Positions 44,743 through 53,589 are shown, counted from the first letter of the stretch. The stretch is 64,000 bases of DNA from Caulifigura coniformis (GCF_007745175.1 NZ_CP036271.1:2495227-2559226); one strand, 5' to 3'. Made by a program: numbers and translations. Notes: generated from the sequence alone by a model not told the origin.

Positions 44743-45309
44743 CTACTTTGCGGCGCCCGCCGTCGGCGGAGTGATGCCAAAATCCTCGATCGTCAGCAGC
44801 GACTGGAAGGCGATCCCTTTCGCGGCGAACGCCTCCCGGCCCCCCTCCATGCGATCGACCACTGCGGCCACCATCACGACGTCCATGCCGAAATCCCGTG
44901 CCCGCTCGGCCGCCAGCAGCGAACTGCCGCCTGTCGTCACAACGTCTTCCAGCAGCACGGCCTTCATCCCGGCAGTCACCGGACCTTCGATGAACTTCTG
45001 CGTGCCATGCCCTTTCGCTTCCTTCCGTACCAGGAAGCCGGCGTATTCACGTCCCTGATCCGCGGCCACGGTCAACGCACCGGCTACCAGCGGATCGGCG
45101 CCGATCGACATTCCGCCGATCGCTTCGAACGACGTGTTCTTCAGCAGTTCGAGGAACCCCAGGCTGACGAGCCGCAGACCCGTGGAATGCAGCGTGACCT
45201 GCTTGCCGTCCAGGTAGTAGCTGGCCTTCTTGCCCGAGGCGAGCGTGAAGTCGCCAAACTTCAGAGCCCGCTGGCGGAACACTTCAATGAGTTGGTTTCG
45301 ATCGTACAT
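44743..45309 (-). CDS. pyrE: Orotate phosphoribosyltransferase
   Basis: PyrE joins orotate and PRPP to form OMP in pyrimidine synthesis. The 188-residue protein has FGDFTLASGKKASYYLDGKQVTL at the N-terminus, YAGFLVRKEAKGHGTQKFIEG with the catalytic loop Lys residues, and the PRPP-binding motif VLLEDVVTTGGSS. The length is slightly short of the E. coli enzyme but typical of the group. ATG 45309 is preferred over an upstream in-frame start. It is 138 bases downstream of the DMT-like gene with a hairpin between, so it is likely transcribed on its own. Confidence 0.94.
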   Translation of the reverse strand: MYDRNQLIEVFRQRALKFGDFTLASGKKASYYLDGKQVTLHSTGLRLVSLGFLELLKNTSFEAIGGMSIGADPLVAGALTVAADQGREYAGFLVRKEAKGHGTQKFIEGPVTAGMKAVLLEDVVTTGGSSLLAAERARDFGMDVVMVAAVVDRMEGGREAFAAKGIAFQSLLTIEDFGITPPTAGAAK

Positions 45310-45348
45310 AGGAGTCACAGGGCAGGCTTCGAGCCGCGTTCGCAAGCA

Positions 45349-45375
45349 GATCCCCCGAACAAAGCCCGGGGGATC
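45349..45375 (-). terminator. 9-bp hairpin after the DMT-like gene
   Basis: GATCCCCCG (45349-45357) pairs with CGGGGGATC (45367-45375) across a 9-base loop. It lies between the DMT-like gene stop and the pyrE start. Confidence 0.65.
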
Positions 45376-45447
45376 GCATCCAGGGCGTCGCTCGCTCTCC
45401 GTCGAAAACGGTCGAGCGACAGTTGATTCGTCGAAAGCTGATTGGTC

Positions 45448-45999
45448 TCAGGAATTGGATGGCGCGCTCGCGGCTGCCGCCGCCGGAGCTGGAGTCGCAG
45501 GCTTCGGCGGCGCGTGAGGCGCGGGGGTGTACAGGCGGACCAGCACGATCCCCGCCATCACCAGCAGCATCCCGACCCACAGCAGCGGATTCACGTTGGG
45601 CCGCTCTTTCATCAGGACGAGGTCGGTAATGGCGTTCACCATTGTGGCGCCGCCGAACACAATCGGCATGACGAGCGCCGGACCTCCAAACTTCCCCTTG
45701 ATGGCGTAGAACACCGCGGCTGTGAGACACAGCGCGCCGAACGCTCCCAGCGAGCCCGCCAGGAACCCCCACTTTGCCGCGGGATAGTGCGTCCCGCTGA
45801 AGGAAAAGCTGTCTCCAAACAGCTTCATACAAACGAGTCCGCCGATCACGCCCCACACCAGGTAGGCCACGCCGATGAACATGTACGGCTTGAAGGGGCT
45901 CCACTCCGTTCCACGGGCTTTGCCGAGCGCCGGGCCATAGGTTCCCCAGAAACAGGCGGTCGCCACGGCGAACGCAATCGGCACCCAGATCCCGCGCAT
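45448..45999 (-). CDS. Small multi-helix membrane protein, EamA/DMT-like
   Basis: The 183-residue product has about five membrane helices: WVPIAFAVATACFWGTYGPAL, MFIGVAYLVWGVIGGLVC, WGFLAGSLGAFGALCLTAAVFYAI, ALVMPIVFGGATMVNAI and LLWVGMLLVMAGIVLVRL. The first helix with TACFWGTYGP and the AIKGKFGGPALVMP turn recall drug/metabolite transporters, of which this is about half length, so it might form a dimer. A Pro/Ala-rich C-terminal tail follows. GGAGAAG precedes ATG 45999. Substrate unknown. Confidence 0.75.
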   Translation of the reverse strand: MRGIWVPIAFAVATACFWGTYGPALGKARGTEWSPFKPYMFIGVAYLVWGVIGGLVCMKLFGDSFSFSGTHYPAAKWGFLAGSLGAFGALCLTAAVFYAIKGKFGGPALVMPIVFGGATMVNAITDLVLMKERPNVNPLLWVGMLLVMAGIVLVRLYTPAPHAPPKPATPAPAAAAASAPSNS

Positions 46000-46119
46000 C
46001 AGCTTCTCCCTGAATTCAACTCGCACTCGCCCGGCGAACGGTTCTGCCGGTCGCGGGAATGCTAGCAGGGGACGCCCGGAGCGGCATCTGTCGAACAGAG
46101 CAGGTGGTCCCGCAATCGC

Positions 46120-46968
46120 TCAGAACTTGTACGCCGGGTTCTTGGCCGAGAAGTCTTCGTTTGCCAGGCCGACATTGGTCCGCACCTTGACGTACGTGAA
46201 TTCTTCAACCAGCGGCGGTTCCTGGCCTGACGCGGCCGGATAACCGTAGTTCTCGATCCGCACCGGCAGGTTCGCCTGCGCATCAATGTACAGCCGCGTC
46301 ACGTGAAACGGGAACTGGCGCCGCGGCTGCGGATGGGTGCATTCAATCGCCGGACACGACATCCCGCCGATCTTGGCATCCGGGTAGTACTGCACGTTCG
46401 TTTCGCCGAACTGCCCTTCGTACTCCCACTGCGCGATGACCTTGTCGATCAGCTTCCGCATCCCGATCTCGGTAATCGGGTGCCGGTTCTCTGCCCGGAC
46501 CTGTGGAGCGTCGATCGCCAGCGGCACCGTCCCCACCAGCGACTTGAGCCCGCTCCCTTCGTGGGCCAGGAGCTTGTTGTCGTTCTGGCCGTAGACAAAC
46601 AGGATCTCGCGCCCGGGATTCGGCTCCTGGTTCTTCAGATAGACGCTGAACGGCTCTTCGCGAAACTTCATTTCCATCGTCTGCGTCACCACCGCGCCGT
46701 TCAGAAGTTCGCGCTTGATGAACACGCACTGGTAATCCCGTACCGAGTCGAGCGACTTCCGGCTGGCCCGCGCAAGCTTGAGCGCGGGAGCCAGCGGATG
46801 CCGCTCGTCCACCGGGGGATACTTGTGACCGCTCGCCGACGCCTGCGCCGTCGGGCTCGGAGCATTCAACGATTGCCCCTGCACGTGTGACCCCGACAGC
46901 ACCAGGGCCAGCGCGCACACCCGGCGGAGTGCAGTCGAACGAGCAGCAAAGGCGAGCGCCATGAACAT
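46120..46968 (-). CDS. DUF1571 exported protein
   Basis: The 282-residue protein has a signal peptide (RRVCALALVLSGSHVQG). The DUF1571 body includes LDSVRDYQCVFIKRELLNG, MEMKFREEPFSVYLKNQEPNPGREILFVYGQNDNKLLAHEGSG and a final TYVKVRTNVGLANEDFSAKNPAYKF. The fold resembles LolA-type lipoprotein carriers, so lipid or lipoprotein binding in the periplasm is plausible but unproven. ATG 46968 has GAGG at good spacing. It is the last gene of a likely operon with the carboxypeptidase-regulatory-like gene 21 bases upstream. Confidence 0.85.
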   Translation of the reverse strand: MFMALAFAARSTALRRVCALALVLSGSHVQGQSLNAPSPTAQASASGHKYPPVDERHPLAPALKLARASRKSLDSVRDYQCVFIKRELLNGAVVTQTMEMKFREEPFSVYLKNQEPNPGREILFVYGQNDNKLLAHEGSGLKSLVGTVPLAIDAPQVRAENRHPITEIGMRKLIDKVIAQWEYEGQFGETNVQYYPDAKIGGMSCPAIECTHPQPRRQFPFHVTRLYIDAQANLPVRIENYGYPAASGQEPPLVEEFTYVKVRTNVGLANEDFSAKNPAYKF

Positions 46969-46989
46969 CCGCATCCTCGTGACCCGCCG

Positions 46990-47568
46990 TTACGGGCTCG
47001 TCGGAATCTTGTTGACGTCGTCTTCAAGGTTATCAAGTTTGTGCACGGCCACACCGGCCAGCGCCACACCGGCAACGCCCAGCCCGAGCGCCGCAATCGT
47101 CGCCGGATCGAGATAACCAAACTGCCCGCGAACCACAGGAGACGAGCCGTTCACCACGACCGTCTTCATCGCCTGCGCGGGGGCGACATCCGCCTGCCAC
47201 AGCCGATACGTCGCCTGCGACTGCGGAGTCTGCACCTGGTACACGCCTCCCTTCAGGCTCGCGAACTTGAAACGCCCCTGCGAATCGGCCGTGGTCGTCG
47301 CCACTTCCTTCTCATTGCGGACCAGCTTCACAACCACTCCGTCGAGAGGCTTGCCCTGGTCATTGATAACCCGGCCGGCGAACGTGCCATCTTCGGCCAG
47401 CGCCACGTCGCGAACCTTCGGAGCGTCGGGCTTCGTCGTCTCGGCAGACTTGGGCGCTTCGGCAGCCGCCGGGCGGGCCGGCTTCTCCTGGGCCATCAGC
47501 GGCGCAGGCAGCGCCGTTCCGCAGGCAGCGATCGCCGCCATCCACCATGATTTTCCGATGTGACGCAT
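46990..47568 (-). CDS. Exported protein with carboxypeptidase-regulatory-like domain
   Basis: The 192-residue product has a signal peptide (WWMAAIAACGTALPAPLMA). After an Ala/Pro/Lys-rich segment comes a beta-sandwich of the CarboxypepD_reg type: GTFAGRVINDQGKPLDGVVVKLVRNEKEVATTTADSQGRFKFASLKGGVYQVQ. A C-terminal Gly/Ala-rich hydrophobic helix follows (TIAALGLGVAGVALAGVAV). GGAGG precedes ATG 47568. It is placed between the HExxH-protein gene and the DUF1571 gene with short gaps, suggesting one envelope operon. The domain usually acts in binding or stability rather than catalysis. Confidence 0.8.
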   Translation of the reverse strand: MRHIGKSWWMAAIAACGTALPAPLMAQEKPARPAAAEAPKSAETTKPDAPKVRDVALAEDGTFAGRVINDQGKPLDGVVVKLVRNEKEVATTTADSQGRFKFASLKGGVYQVQTPQSQATYRLWQADVAPAQAMKTVVVNGSSPVVRGQFGYLDPATIAALGLGVAGVALAGVAVHKLDNLEDDVNKIPTSP

Positions 47569-47624
47569 TCCATTGCCTCCAGCGTAAAAGGACTCTGACT
47601 CTCCGCGCACTCACGGCTCAGCCG

Positions 47625-48407
47625 TCAGCGCCACGACTTCAAATGTTGAACGAGCTGCTGGTTGTAGTTCGGAGCGACGGCGGCAAGACGCGCCGACAGC
47701 GGCCGGCCGGCATCCCCCTGCTCGATGTCGTACAGGTAATCGCTGAGGACCTGCCTCACGTTCTGCGGCCCATGCACCATGAAATGCACCCAGGCCCAGC
47801 TCTCGCGGTATTCGTCTTCATGCATGTCGCCGAGGTCTTCCAGGACCTCCAGCCTCTGCAGGTTCGGCTTCCAGCGGAACACGATCGACCGCTTCAGACT
47901 CCTGAGATACGGGCTCCCCGACGCGCGCTCCGCGGCCGGGGTCTCGAAGTACTCCGCAAAGCCTTCATCGAGCCACAGCGGTACGAACGGCAACGCGTTG
48001 TGCAGGACCGCGTGCGTGCACTCGTGCCGCACGTCCGTCGCATAACCCTTCCGGCGATAGACATACACCCGCGACATGTCCGCCCCTTTGACGAACAGCG
48101 CCGGCCGCGACATCCCTTCCGGAACCCGCTGCGCCAGATGATCACGGTACGTGCGAACGGAAGAAAACAGGCTGACCTGGATCGGGTCGTCGGACGCCTT
48201 GATCGCCAGAAGCCCCTCGACGTCGGCCTTCAGAAGGTCCATCTCGCGAACCAGACTCCGGCCTTCGTCATCCGTCAGCGGAAACTCTGACCGCAATTCG
48301 AACGGGCCCGCTTTCCTCTGGTCGACCCACTCGGCCGAGACCGTCGCCACGGCCGCTGCGAGAAACGCAGACGCCACGATGAGCCGGTGGACAAAACGGC
48401 CGGACAT
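47625..48407 (-). CDS. Exported HExxH metallopeptidase-like protein
   Basis: The 260-residue protein has a signal peptide (LIVASAFLAAAVATVSA). The zinc motif is His128-Glu-Cys-Thr-His132 in ATDVRHECTHAVLHN, followed by WLDEGFAEYFE (Glu148/Glu152), the gluzincin third-ligand arrangement. Similar to DUF1570 or peptidase-MA-like proteins, which may cut peptides in the envelope. It starts a minus-strand run with the carboxypeptidase-regulatory-like and DUF1571 genes. It is divergent from the DUF4159 gene across 235 bases. Catalysis is inferred from the motif only. Confidence 0.82.
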   Translation of the reverse strand: MSGRFVHRLIVASAFLAAAVATVSAEWVDQRKAGPFELRSEFPLTDDEGRSLVREMDLLKADVEGLLAIKASDDPIQVSLFSSVRTYRDHLAQRVPEGMSRPALFVKGADMSRVYVYRRKGYATDVRHECTHAVLHNALPFVPLWLDEGFAEYFETPAAERASGSPYLRSLKRSIVFRWKPNLQRLEVLEDLGDMHEDEYRESWAWVHFMVHGPQNVRQVLSDYLYDIEQGDAGRPLSARLAAVAPNYNQQLVQHLKSWR

Positions 48408-48642
48408 CAGGCAACAAGGCGGTCGAACGTTGAAAATATGGGGAAAATGCGTCGTTCTGGCGAAGTGTCACCAGGGAATTGGCGACGAACTCCGGCAAAA
48501 ACCGCGGGAAGCTACCGCCGTTCGCCAAAAACGGTCAAGACGGGTATGCGGCTCCCCTGAAGCGAGCCGCGATCGACTCGACCCTTGAGACTCGGGCAAC
48601 GGTATGTGACGATCAACCGATGCGTTGTGTCAGGAGGGGACC

Positions 48643-49422
48643 ATGAGGATGGGGAATCGCTGGACGAAAAGGGCCATCGCCCTAGGAGCATGTCTCGGGG
48701 CCGCGACGCTGTGGGCCGAGGAGCCTCGAAGTGTCATCCAATCCCTGAACGACGCGTTTCCCGGAATCCAGATCGATCCCGACGCGAATCACGCCGTCAC
48801 TCCCGAAGAGGCCGCCAATGCCCCCGGGCCGCTCCAGCCGGGCGTCGTCAATTGCGCGATCCTGACCTACGGCAACGGAAAGACGTCGAGGTGCTTCAGC
48901 AGCGAGTTCCTCGCCCAGGCCTCGCGAGAGACGAATATCAGGACGAACCCCCGGTTCGTGTCGACGGCCCTCGAATCTTCGGACCTGTTCAAGTGTCCGT
49001 TCGCGATCCTGACCGGCGAGGGAAAGTTCGCGCTCACCGAAGCCCAGCGGCTGAACCTCAGGAACTACCTTGAGAACGGCGGATTCATCATCGCATCCGC
49101 GGGCTGTAGCAACGAAGACTGGCACAACAGCTTCCGCGCCGAGATCGAGAAGACCTTCGCGGACGCACCGCTCAAAACGCTCGATCCATCCCACGCCGTT
49201 TTCCACACGGTGTACGACATCCACGAACTGCGGCTGAAGGGTTCACGCCGGGCTCATCTCGAAGGCCTCGAGATCGATGGACGCATCGCCTTGATCTTCT
49301 CCCCCGATGGACTCAATGACACCGGGAAGGCCGGTCCCAAATGCTGCTGCTGCGGTGGAAATGAAGTCCAGAACGCCCGGCAGGTGAACGTGAACCTCCT
49401 CGCCTACACGCTCACTCACTGA
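48643..49422 (+). CDS. DUF4159 exported protein
   Basis: The 259-residue product has a signal peptide (KRAIALGACLGAATLWAEEP). The DUF4159 region includes NCAILTYGNGKTSRCFSSEFL, TGEGKFALTEAQRLNLRNYLENGGFIIASAGCSNEDW, LDPSHAVFHTVYDI and a distinctive Cys cluster GPKCCCCGGNEVQNAR near the end, then VNVNLLAYTLTH. DUF4159 proteins have a glutamine-amidotransferase-like fold; activity is unknown. AGGAGGGG lies before ATG 48643, one of the best ribosome-binding sites seen here. The thioredoxin-fold gene starts 10 bases later. Confidence 0.85.
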   Translation: MRMGNRWTKRAIALGACLGAATLWAEEPRSVIQSLNDAFPGIQIDPDANHAVTPEEAANAPGPLQPGVVNCAILTYGNGKTSRCFSSEFLAQASRETNIRTNPRFVSTALESSDLFKCPFAILTGEGKFALTEAQRLNLRNYLENGGFIIASAGCSNEDWHNSFRAEIEKTFADAPLKTLDPSHAVFHTVYDIHELRLKGSRRAHLEGLEIDGRIALIFSPDGLNDTGKAGPKCCCCGGNEVQNARQVNVNLLAYTLTH

Positions 49423-49432
49423 GGGCCCTCGC

Positions 49433-50305
49433 GTGTCGGTGTTCCGAATCCTGTGTGTTCGACTCGCCTTCGCCGTCGGCCTCTGCGCCGCGGCATTCAC
49501 GAACAACGCACACGCGCTCGACTTCCTGACCGACCCGGCCGCGATCCCGTCCGACAACACGCGGCCACGCGTCCTGATCTTCGGCAGCGTCTCCTGCGGA
49601 TGGTGTCGCAAGCTCGCCGCCGACACTCTCACCAGCCCGCTCATCGCCGAGCGGCAGGACCAGTTCGTGTGCCTCAAGATCGACGTGGATGAGCATGAAC
49701 TCCTGGCGTCACGATACGGAGTGACCGGCCTGCCGCAGACGGTCATCACGGATGCCGAAGGCAACGTGATCGGCGAGAAGTCGGGATATCTGCCGCCAAT
49801 CGAGTATGCGGCCTTCCTTGATGCGACGCTGAAGAATCCGCAGTCGACGGCGACCGACCTCGCGAAATGGCTCGTCGAACTCAAATCGTCCACAGCGGCG
49901 AGTCGTCACGACGCGGCGAAGAACCTGCTTCAGCACGTCTCGCGGGTCGATGGTCCTGGGCGCGATGAGGCCATCGCAGCACTGAAAGAGCAGGGGCCGA
50001 CGGCGTGGGGCGAGATCGCTCCGTACCTCGATCATCCCCGCCTCTCCGTTCGTGCCGCCGCGGGGGGGCTCCTGCGGCGGGCGACGCTCGCCAACCGCGA
50101 GTTCGATCCATTTGCCAGGCCGGATGTCCGCCGCGAACAGTCGCAGGACTGGTCCACGTGGGTCGAGTCTCAGGGAGGAACAGTCGCTGTCGTTTCCTTC
50201 ATCGACTGGGATGCGGACGCGACCGCCTGGTCTTTGGAAGGAAATGCGGATCGCCCGCCGGCCCCGCCGCTCGCTCAACCTCTCGGGACGCCGGCCGTTC
50301 CATGA
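49433..50305 (+). CDS. Exported thioredoxin-fold protein with HEAT-like C-terminus
   Basis: The 290-residue protein has a signal peptide (RLAFAVGLCAAAFTNNAHA). A thioredoxin fold with Cys55-Gly-Trp-Cys58 (FGSVSCGWCRKLAADT) and cis-Pro segment GVTGLPQTVITD follows, then a helical region with SRHDAAKNLLQHVSR and WGEIAPYLDHPRLSVRAAAGGLLRRA that resembles HEAT-like repeats. The start is GTG 49433 with GAGGG upstream. It overlaps the next gene by four bases (ATGA). It probably reduces or forms disulfides in the periplasm; the partner may be the Cys-rich DUF4159 protein (inference). Confidence 0.82.
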   Translation: MSVFRILCVRLAFAVGLCAAAFTNNAHALDFLTDPAAIPSDNTRPRVLIFGSVSCGWCRKLAADTLTSPLIAERQDQFVCLKIDVDEHELLASRYGVTGLPQTVITDAEGNVIGEKSGYLPPIEYAAFLDATLKNPQSTATDLAKWLVELKSSTAASRHDAAKNLLQHVSRVDGPGRDEAIAALKEQGPTAWGEIAPYLDHPRLSVRAAAGGLLRRATLANREFDPFARPDVRREQSQDWSTWVESQGGTVAVVSFIDWDADATAWSLEGNADRPPAPPLAQPLGTPAVP

Positions 50306-50652
50306 CCGCGTCCTCTCCGCGTCCTCCCCTCATCAACCGGCCACTCGTCGGCGTCCTCGCCATCGCCGGGCTCGTCGGCGGCCTGGGGCTGATGGCATTC
50401 GACCGGTTCGACAACCTCTGGGGCGCCTCGCTGTTCCGGGTTGGAATCCTGATGTCGGCCCTGTGGCTGTGGCTTGCCGCCCGGAAGGAGCCGGTGGCCA
50501 AACCATCGCCAATCGCAACATGGGTCACGCTTGGCATCGGCGGATTTGCACTGGCGGCCATCCGCAGCCGCAAACCGGTGCTGATGATGGTGACCGGGAT
50601 TGTGTTCGCCCTGGTGGCGTTTATCGTCAAGCCACGACGACCGCGTGTCTGA
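50302..50652 (+). CDS. Small membrane protein, unknown
   Basis: The 116-residue product has three to four hydrophobic segments: LVGVLAIAGLVGGLGLMAF, ILMSALWLWLAA, TWVTLGIGGFALAAI and MMVTGIVFALVAFIV, ending in a basic tail (KPRRPRV). It overlaps the thioredoxin-fold gene in ATGA at 50302-50305, so translation is likely coupled. No family is recognised. It may anchor or serve the preceding thioredoxin-fold protein. Confidence 0.75.
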   Translation: MTASSPRPPLINRPLVGVLAIAGLVGGLGLMAFDRFDNLWGASLFRVGILMSALWLWLAARKEPVAKPSPIATWVTLGIGGFALAAIRSRKPVLMMVTGIVFALVAFIVKPRRPRV

Positions 50653-50704
50653 AGCCTGACAGGAGCCCGGCCTTCGGCAACTCGTTCGAGGAGTCGTGAT
50701 ACTC

Positions 50705-51853
50705 ATGGCGAGTTCTCCCGCAACGAACTTCAGGAGCACTGTCGGGATCGAAATGATCCGGGTTCCTGCCGGCTCCTTCACGATGGGGAGCCCCGAGTCC
50801 GAAGACGGTCATTGGGCCTGGGAGCAGGAGCGAGTCGTCGAATTCGCCAGCGACTTCTGTTTGGGGAAGTTTCCGGTCACGCAGGCCCAGTACCAGGCCG
50901 TCACAGGCGTGAACCCGACAGAGCACGAGCACGCTCCGAACGCGCCGGTGACGACGCTGAAATGGGAATCGGCCGCCGACTACTGCCGGGCACTTACCGA
51001 TCTCGATCGCGAAGCGGGAGTGCTCCCCGAAGACTGGGCATACCGCTTGCCGACGGAGGCGGAATGGGAATACGCATGCCGGGCCGGAACCTCAGGACCG
51101 CATCATGGTCCACCCCTGGACGTCGCGTGGTACCACGAGAATGCGAACGAATCGCCGCACCCCGTCGGACAGAAATTGCCGAACGCATGGGGCTTCCACG
51201 ACATGCTGGGCAACGTCTGGGAATGGTGCCAGGACTGGTTCTGCTTGCGGAATTCCACCCGGTCCGTGCGCGGCGGGAGCTACTACAACAGCGAACGATT
51301 CTGCCGCGCGGCTCAGCGATTCGGCTTTGTGTCGTTCCCCGGACGCTACCTGGGCTTTCGAGTGCTGGCCGCCAAGCAAGGACCGTTCGATCTCAGTCCG
51401 CCGATCGATGGCTATCCCCCGCAACACTTTCCATGGCCGATCTTCGATGCGATCGACGCGAATGATTTCAACCTGGCATCGCGAATCGTCGCGGCCGATC
51501 CCACGGCCGTCGAATCGCCGGACGTGATCCCGCCGCCGCTTCACAACTGCATCTACGACGACAGGCCGGAGATGCTGGTGTGGCTCCTCGACCACGGAGC
51601 CAACATCGAAAGACGCGACCAGGACTATGGCGCAACACCACTCTCCACGGCGATCGTGATGCGGAAGAAGCGCATGATCTCACTCCTGGTCGCTCGAGGA
51701 GCCAACACCGAAGGACAGTGGGAACGCGCTCTGGATGGACTGGCCGGCGCCTACGAAGAGGCCGATGCCCGGCTCGACCGCGAAGGCTACCGGGACATCG
51801 TGACGTTGCTTCAGGAGTTGGGTCTCCAGCGGTCACCGGCAGAGCGGCCATAG
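50705..51853 (+). CDS. FGE-sulfatase-like protein fused to ankyrin repeats
   Basis: The 382-residue protein has a formylglycine-generating-enzyme-type domain at about 15-225: MIRVPAGSFTMGSPESEDG, YRLPTEAEWEYACRAGTSG, GNVWEWCQDWF and SVRGGSYYNSERFCRAAQRF, ending LGFRVL. Real FGEs use a pair of cysteines near the end; only one Cys is visible there, so it may not convert sulfatases. About residues 240-370 contain ankyrin-like units (MLVWLLDHGANIERRDQDYGATPLSTAI; MISLLVARGANTEG). No signal peptide is seen. It follows the small membrane-protein gene by 52 bases. ATG 50705 is used; GTG 50696 is possible. Confidence 0.85.
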   Translation: MASSPATNFRSTVGIEMIRVPAGSFTMGSPESEDGHWAWEQERVVEFASDFCLGKFPVTQAQYQAVTGVNPTEHEHAPNAPVTTLKWESAADYCRALTDLDREAGVLPEDWAYRLPTEAEWEYACRAGTSGPHHGPPLDVAWYHENANESPHPVGQKLPNAWGFHDMLGNVWEWCQDWFCLRNSTRSVRGGSYYNSERFCRAAQRFGFVSFPGRYLGFRVLAAKQGPFDLSPPIDGYPPQHFPWPIFDAIDANDFNLASRIVAADPTAVESPDVIPPPLHNCIYDDRPEMLVWLLDHGANIERRDQDYGATPLSTAIVMRKKRMISLLVARGANTEGQWERALDGLAGAYEEADARLDREGYRDIVTLLQELGLQRSPAERP

Positions 51854-51876
51854 GCCGGGAGTCGATTCAAAACGAA

Positions 51877-51900
51877 AACCGGGGGCGAGTACCCCCGGTT
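51877..51900. terminator. 9-bp hairpin between convergent genes
   Basis: AACCGGGGG (51877-51885) pairs with CCCCCGGTT (51892-51900) around CGAGTA, with CAAAACGAA before and CCGATCTTG after. It separates the FGE-ankyrin gene from the convergent Tat-exported protein gene. Confidence 0.75.
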
Positions 51901-51930
51901 CCGATCTTGTCGCTGCTACGACGCAGGCCC

Positions 51931-53454
51931 TTATGCCTGCAGCGCGGCGCGGGTCCGGCCGATCAGGCCGCTGTCCCTGTCGGACGTTCCCTTGAGGTTG
52001 AAGACCGCCAGCGCCAGGAACTGGTTGCGGAATTCAGGGCTGACGTGCGCGAAGTTTTCGAGCACGGCCGAGCTGAACTTGTAGTCGTGGGAATTGCTTC
52101 CCTTCTGGAAGACGAGGCGACGGGCCGCGTCCAGAACAGCTTTCGGATCGCCGCCGCCATTCAGATAGCTGCAGAGCTTGCGCGACGCACGGAGCTTGTC
52201 GCCAGAGACGTCGGCGAAGATCTCTTCCACCGTGAACGGGCCGCCCGACACGCCGCCCAGCGGCGCCACGTCCGAAACGGCCAGCTTCGCAAGCTGCCCG
52301 CGCCCCTTCGCGGCGTCGCGGAACAGGGCATTGAACGAGCAGGCCTGCAGCAACAGCCGCTGCCGCAGCGATTCGTCTTTCACCTGGCCAGCGATGTAGT
52401 GCAGGGCGTTGGCGCTGGTCAGTCCGTGCAGGGAGACGATTCCGGGCTGCCGCATCAGCAGTTCACCCGCGCTGACGAATACGCCATCCCACACGCTGTC
52501 GGCGCTCACGCCCGCCGACAGGATCTCCGCCGCGTTCTTCGCCGCCTCATGCGCATTTCCAATTCGGTGGGCTGCGATCAGTTCGTTCGTCGCCCCCGCG
52601 TCGATCCGCGTCGTCGCCGGCCGAGCCGTGATGAGCGCCGCGTTCTGCTTCCAGGGACGATCGGCCGCGAGGTCGTTCTTCGCGGGATTCGGATCGTTGC
52701 CGTGGCTCATCATCGCAAACGCCAGCGATCGCAGGACCGGCTCGGCATGCTGCCAGCCGATCACTTCGAGAGTCCGCCAGGCGTTCGCGAGGAAGATCGC
52801 CTTATGGCCGATGTCGCGGAAATCACGCGCGGCATAGCGGGCGAAGAGTTCAAACACCTCGTCCTTCTTCAGCGAACGCACGATGCCCGCGGTCGCCACA
52901 TCCACTTTCTCGACGTTCCAGGTCTCCATCGCTTCGGCGAACAGCTTCGCCGCGTCAGGACCATGCGGAACTTTGGCCTCGTTCACCGGCTTCATCTTCC
53001 AGCCGGTCTTCGACGCCTCTTCCGCCTGCGTCGCCTTCACATAGTCGATCGCCCAGAAGATCGGCAGCCAGCGTTCGTCCTCGGGGCCCGCCGTACTCGC
53101 AAGATGGCAGGAATTCACGACCAGGACGCTGTGAAACTTGAAGCCGACGGACGGCCGCGGCTGCACGTTCCGGATTCCCGTCAGTTGCAGCGCCGCGAGC
53201 ACTTCGCGATAGGGCGTTCCTTTGCGGATGACGCCTGCCAGCCGTTCGAGCACCTGCTCACGCGGCGTGTCTTCAATCAACCGGACGAGCGGCTCGATCT
53301 CAGGCGTGAACAGGACTCGATCCGAAACTGCGGCCGTTTCGCTGGCGGAAACGCGCGGGAGGGTCCCCAGAAACGCCCAATCGGCGGCCGACCACGCCAT
53401 TCCACCCACGGCGGCGGTTTTGAGGAACTGACGACGATTTTTGGGATCGATCAT
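51931..53454 (-). CDS. Tat-exported protein, unknown function
   Basis: The 507-residue product starts MIDPKNRRQFLKTAAVGGMAWSAADWAFLG, a twin-arginine leader. The body is helical with LIEDTPREQVLERLAGVIRKGTPYREVLAAL, HSVLVVNSCHLAS, WLPIFWAIDYVKATQAEE, and later LHYIAGQVKDESLRQRLLLQACSFNALFRDAAKGRG and a C-terminal HDYKFSSAVLENFAHVSPEFRNQFL. Conserved His residues could bind a cofactor, in keeping with Tat export of folded proteins, but no family is recognised. It is divergent from the fur gene with 209 bases between, so Fur control is conceivable. Confidence 0.82.
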   Translation of the reverse strand: MIDPKNRRQFLKTAAVGGMAWSAADWAFLGTLPRVSASETAAVSDRVLFTPEIEPLVRLIEDTPREQVLERLAGVIRKGTPYREVLAALQLTGIRNVQPRPSVGFKFHSVLVVNSCHLASTAGPEDERWLPIFWAIDYVKATQAEEASKTGWKMKPVNEAKVPHGPDAAKLFAEAMETWNVEKVDVATAGIVRSLKKDEVFELFARYAARDFRDIGHKAIFLANAWRTLEVIGWQHAEPVLRSLAFAMMSHGNDPNPAKNDLAADRPWKQNAALITARPATTRIDAGATNELIAAHRIGNAHEAAKNAAEILSAGVSADSVWDGVFVSAGELLMRQPGIVSLHGLTSANALHYIAGQVKDESLRQRLLLQACSFNALFRDAAKGRGQLAKLAVSDVAPLGGVSGGPFTVEEIFADVSGDKLRASRKLCSYLNGGGDPKAVLDAARRLVFQKGSNSHDYKFSSAVLENFAHVSPEFRNQFLALAVFNLKGTSDRDSGLIGRTRAALQA

Positions 53455-53589
53455 GAGCGTTCTCCGTGAAACATCCGCAATGCGACAGATCAGACCCCGT
53501 TGATACTTCGGAGACGGCGCTGCGTCTATGCATGCGTCAAAAAGAATTGGAACCCACCGCAGCAACCCAACCGCTTCTGCAAGTCGAAT

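Noticed and set aside
46300..46309. CACGTGAAAC as a fourth ParB-site-like element
   Set aside because: Only one half-site matches; it is inside the DUF1571 coding sequence and the left half is GCGT.
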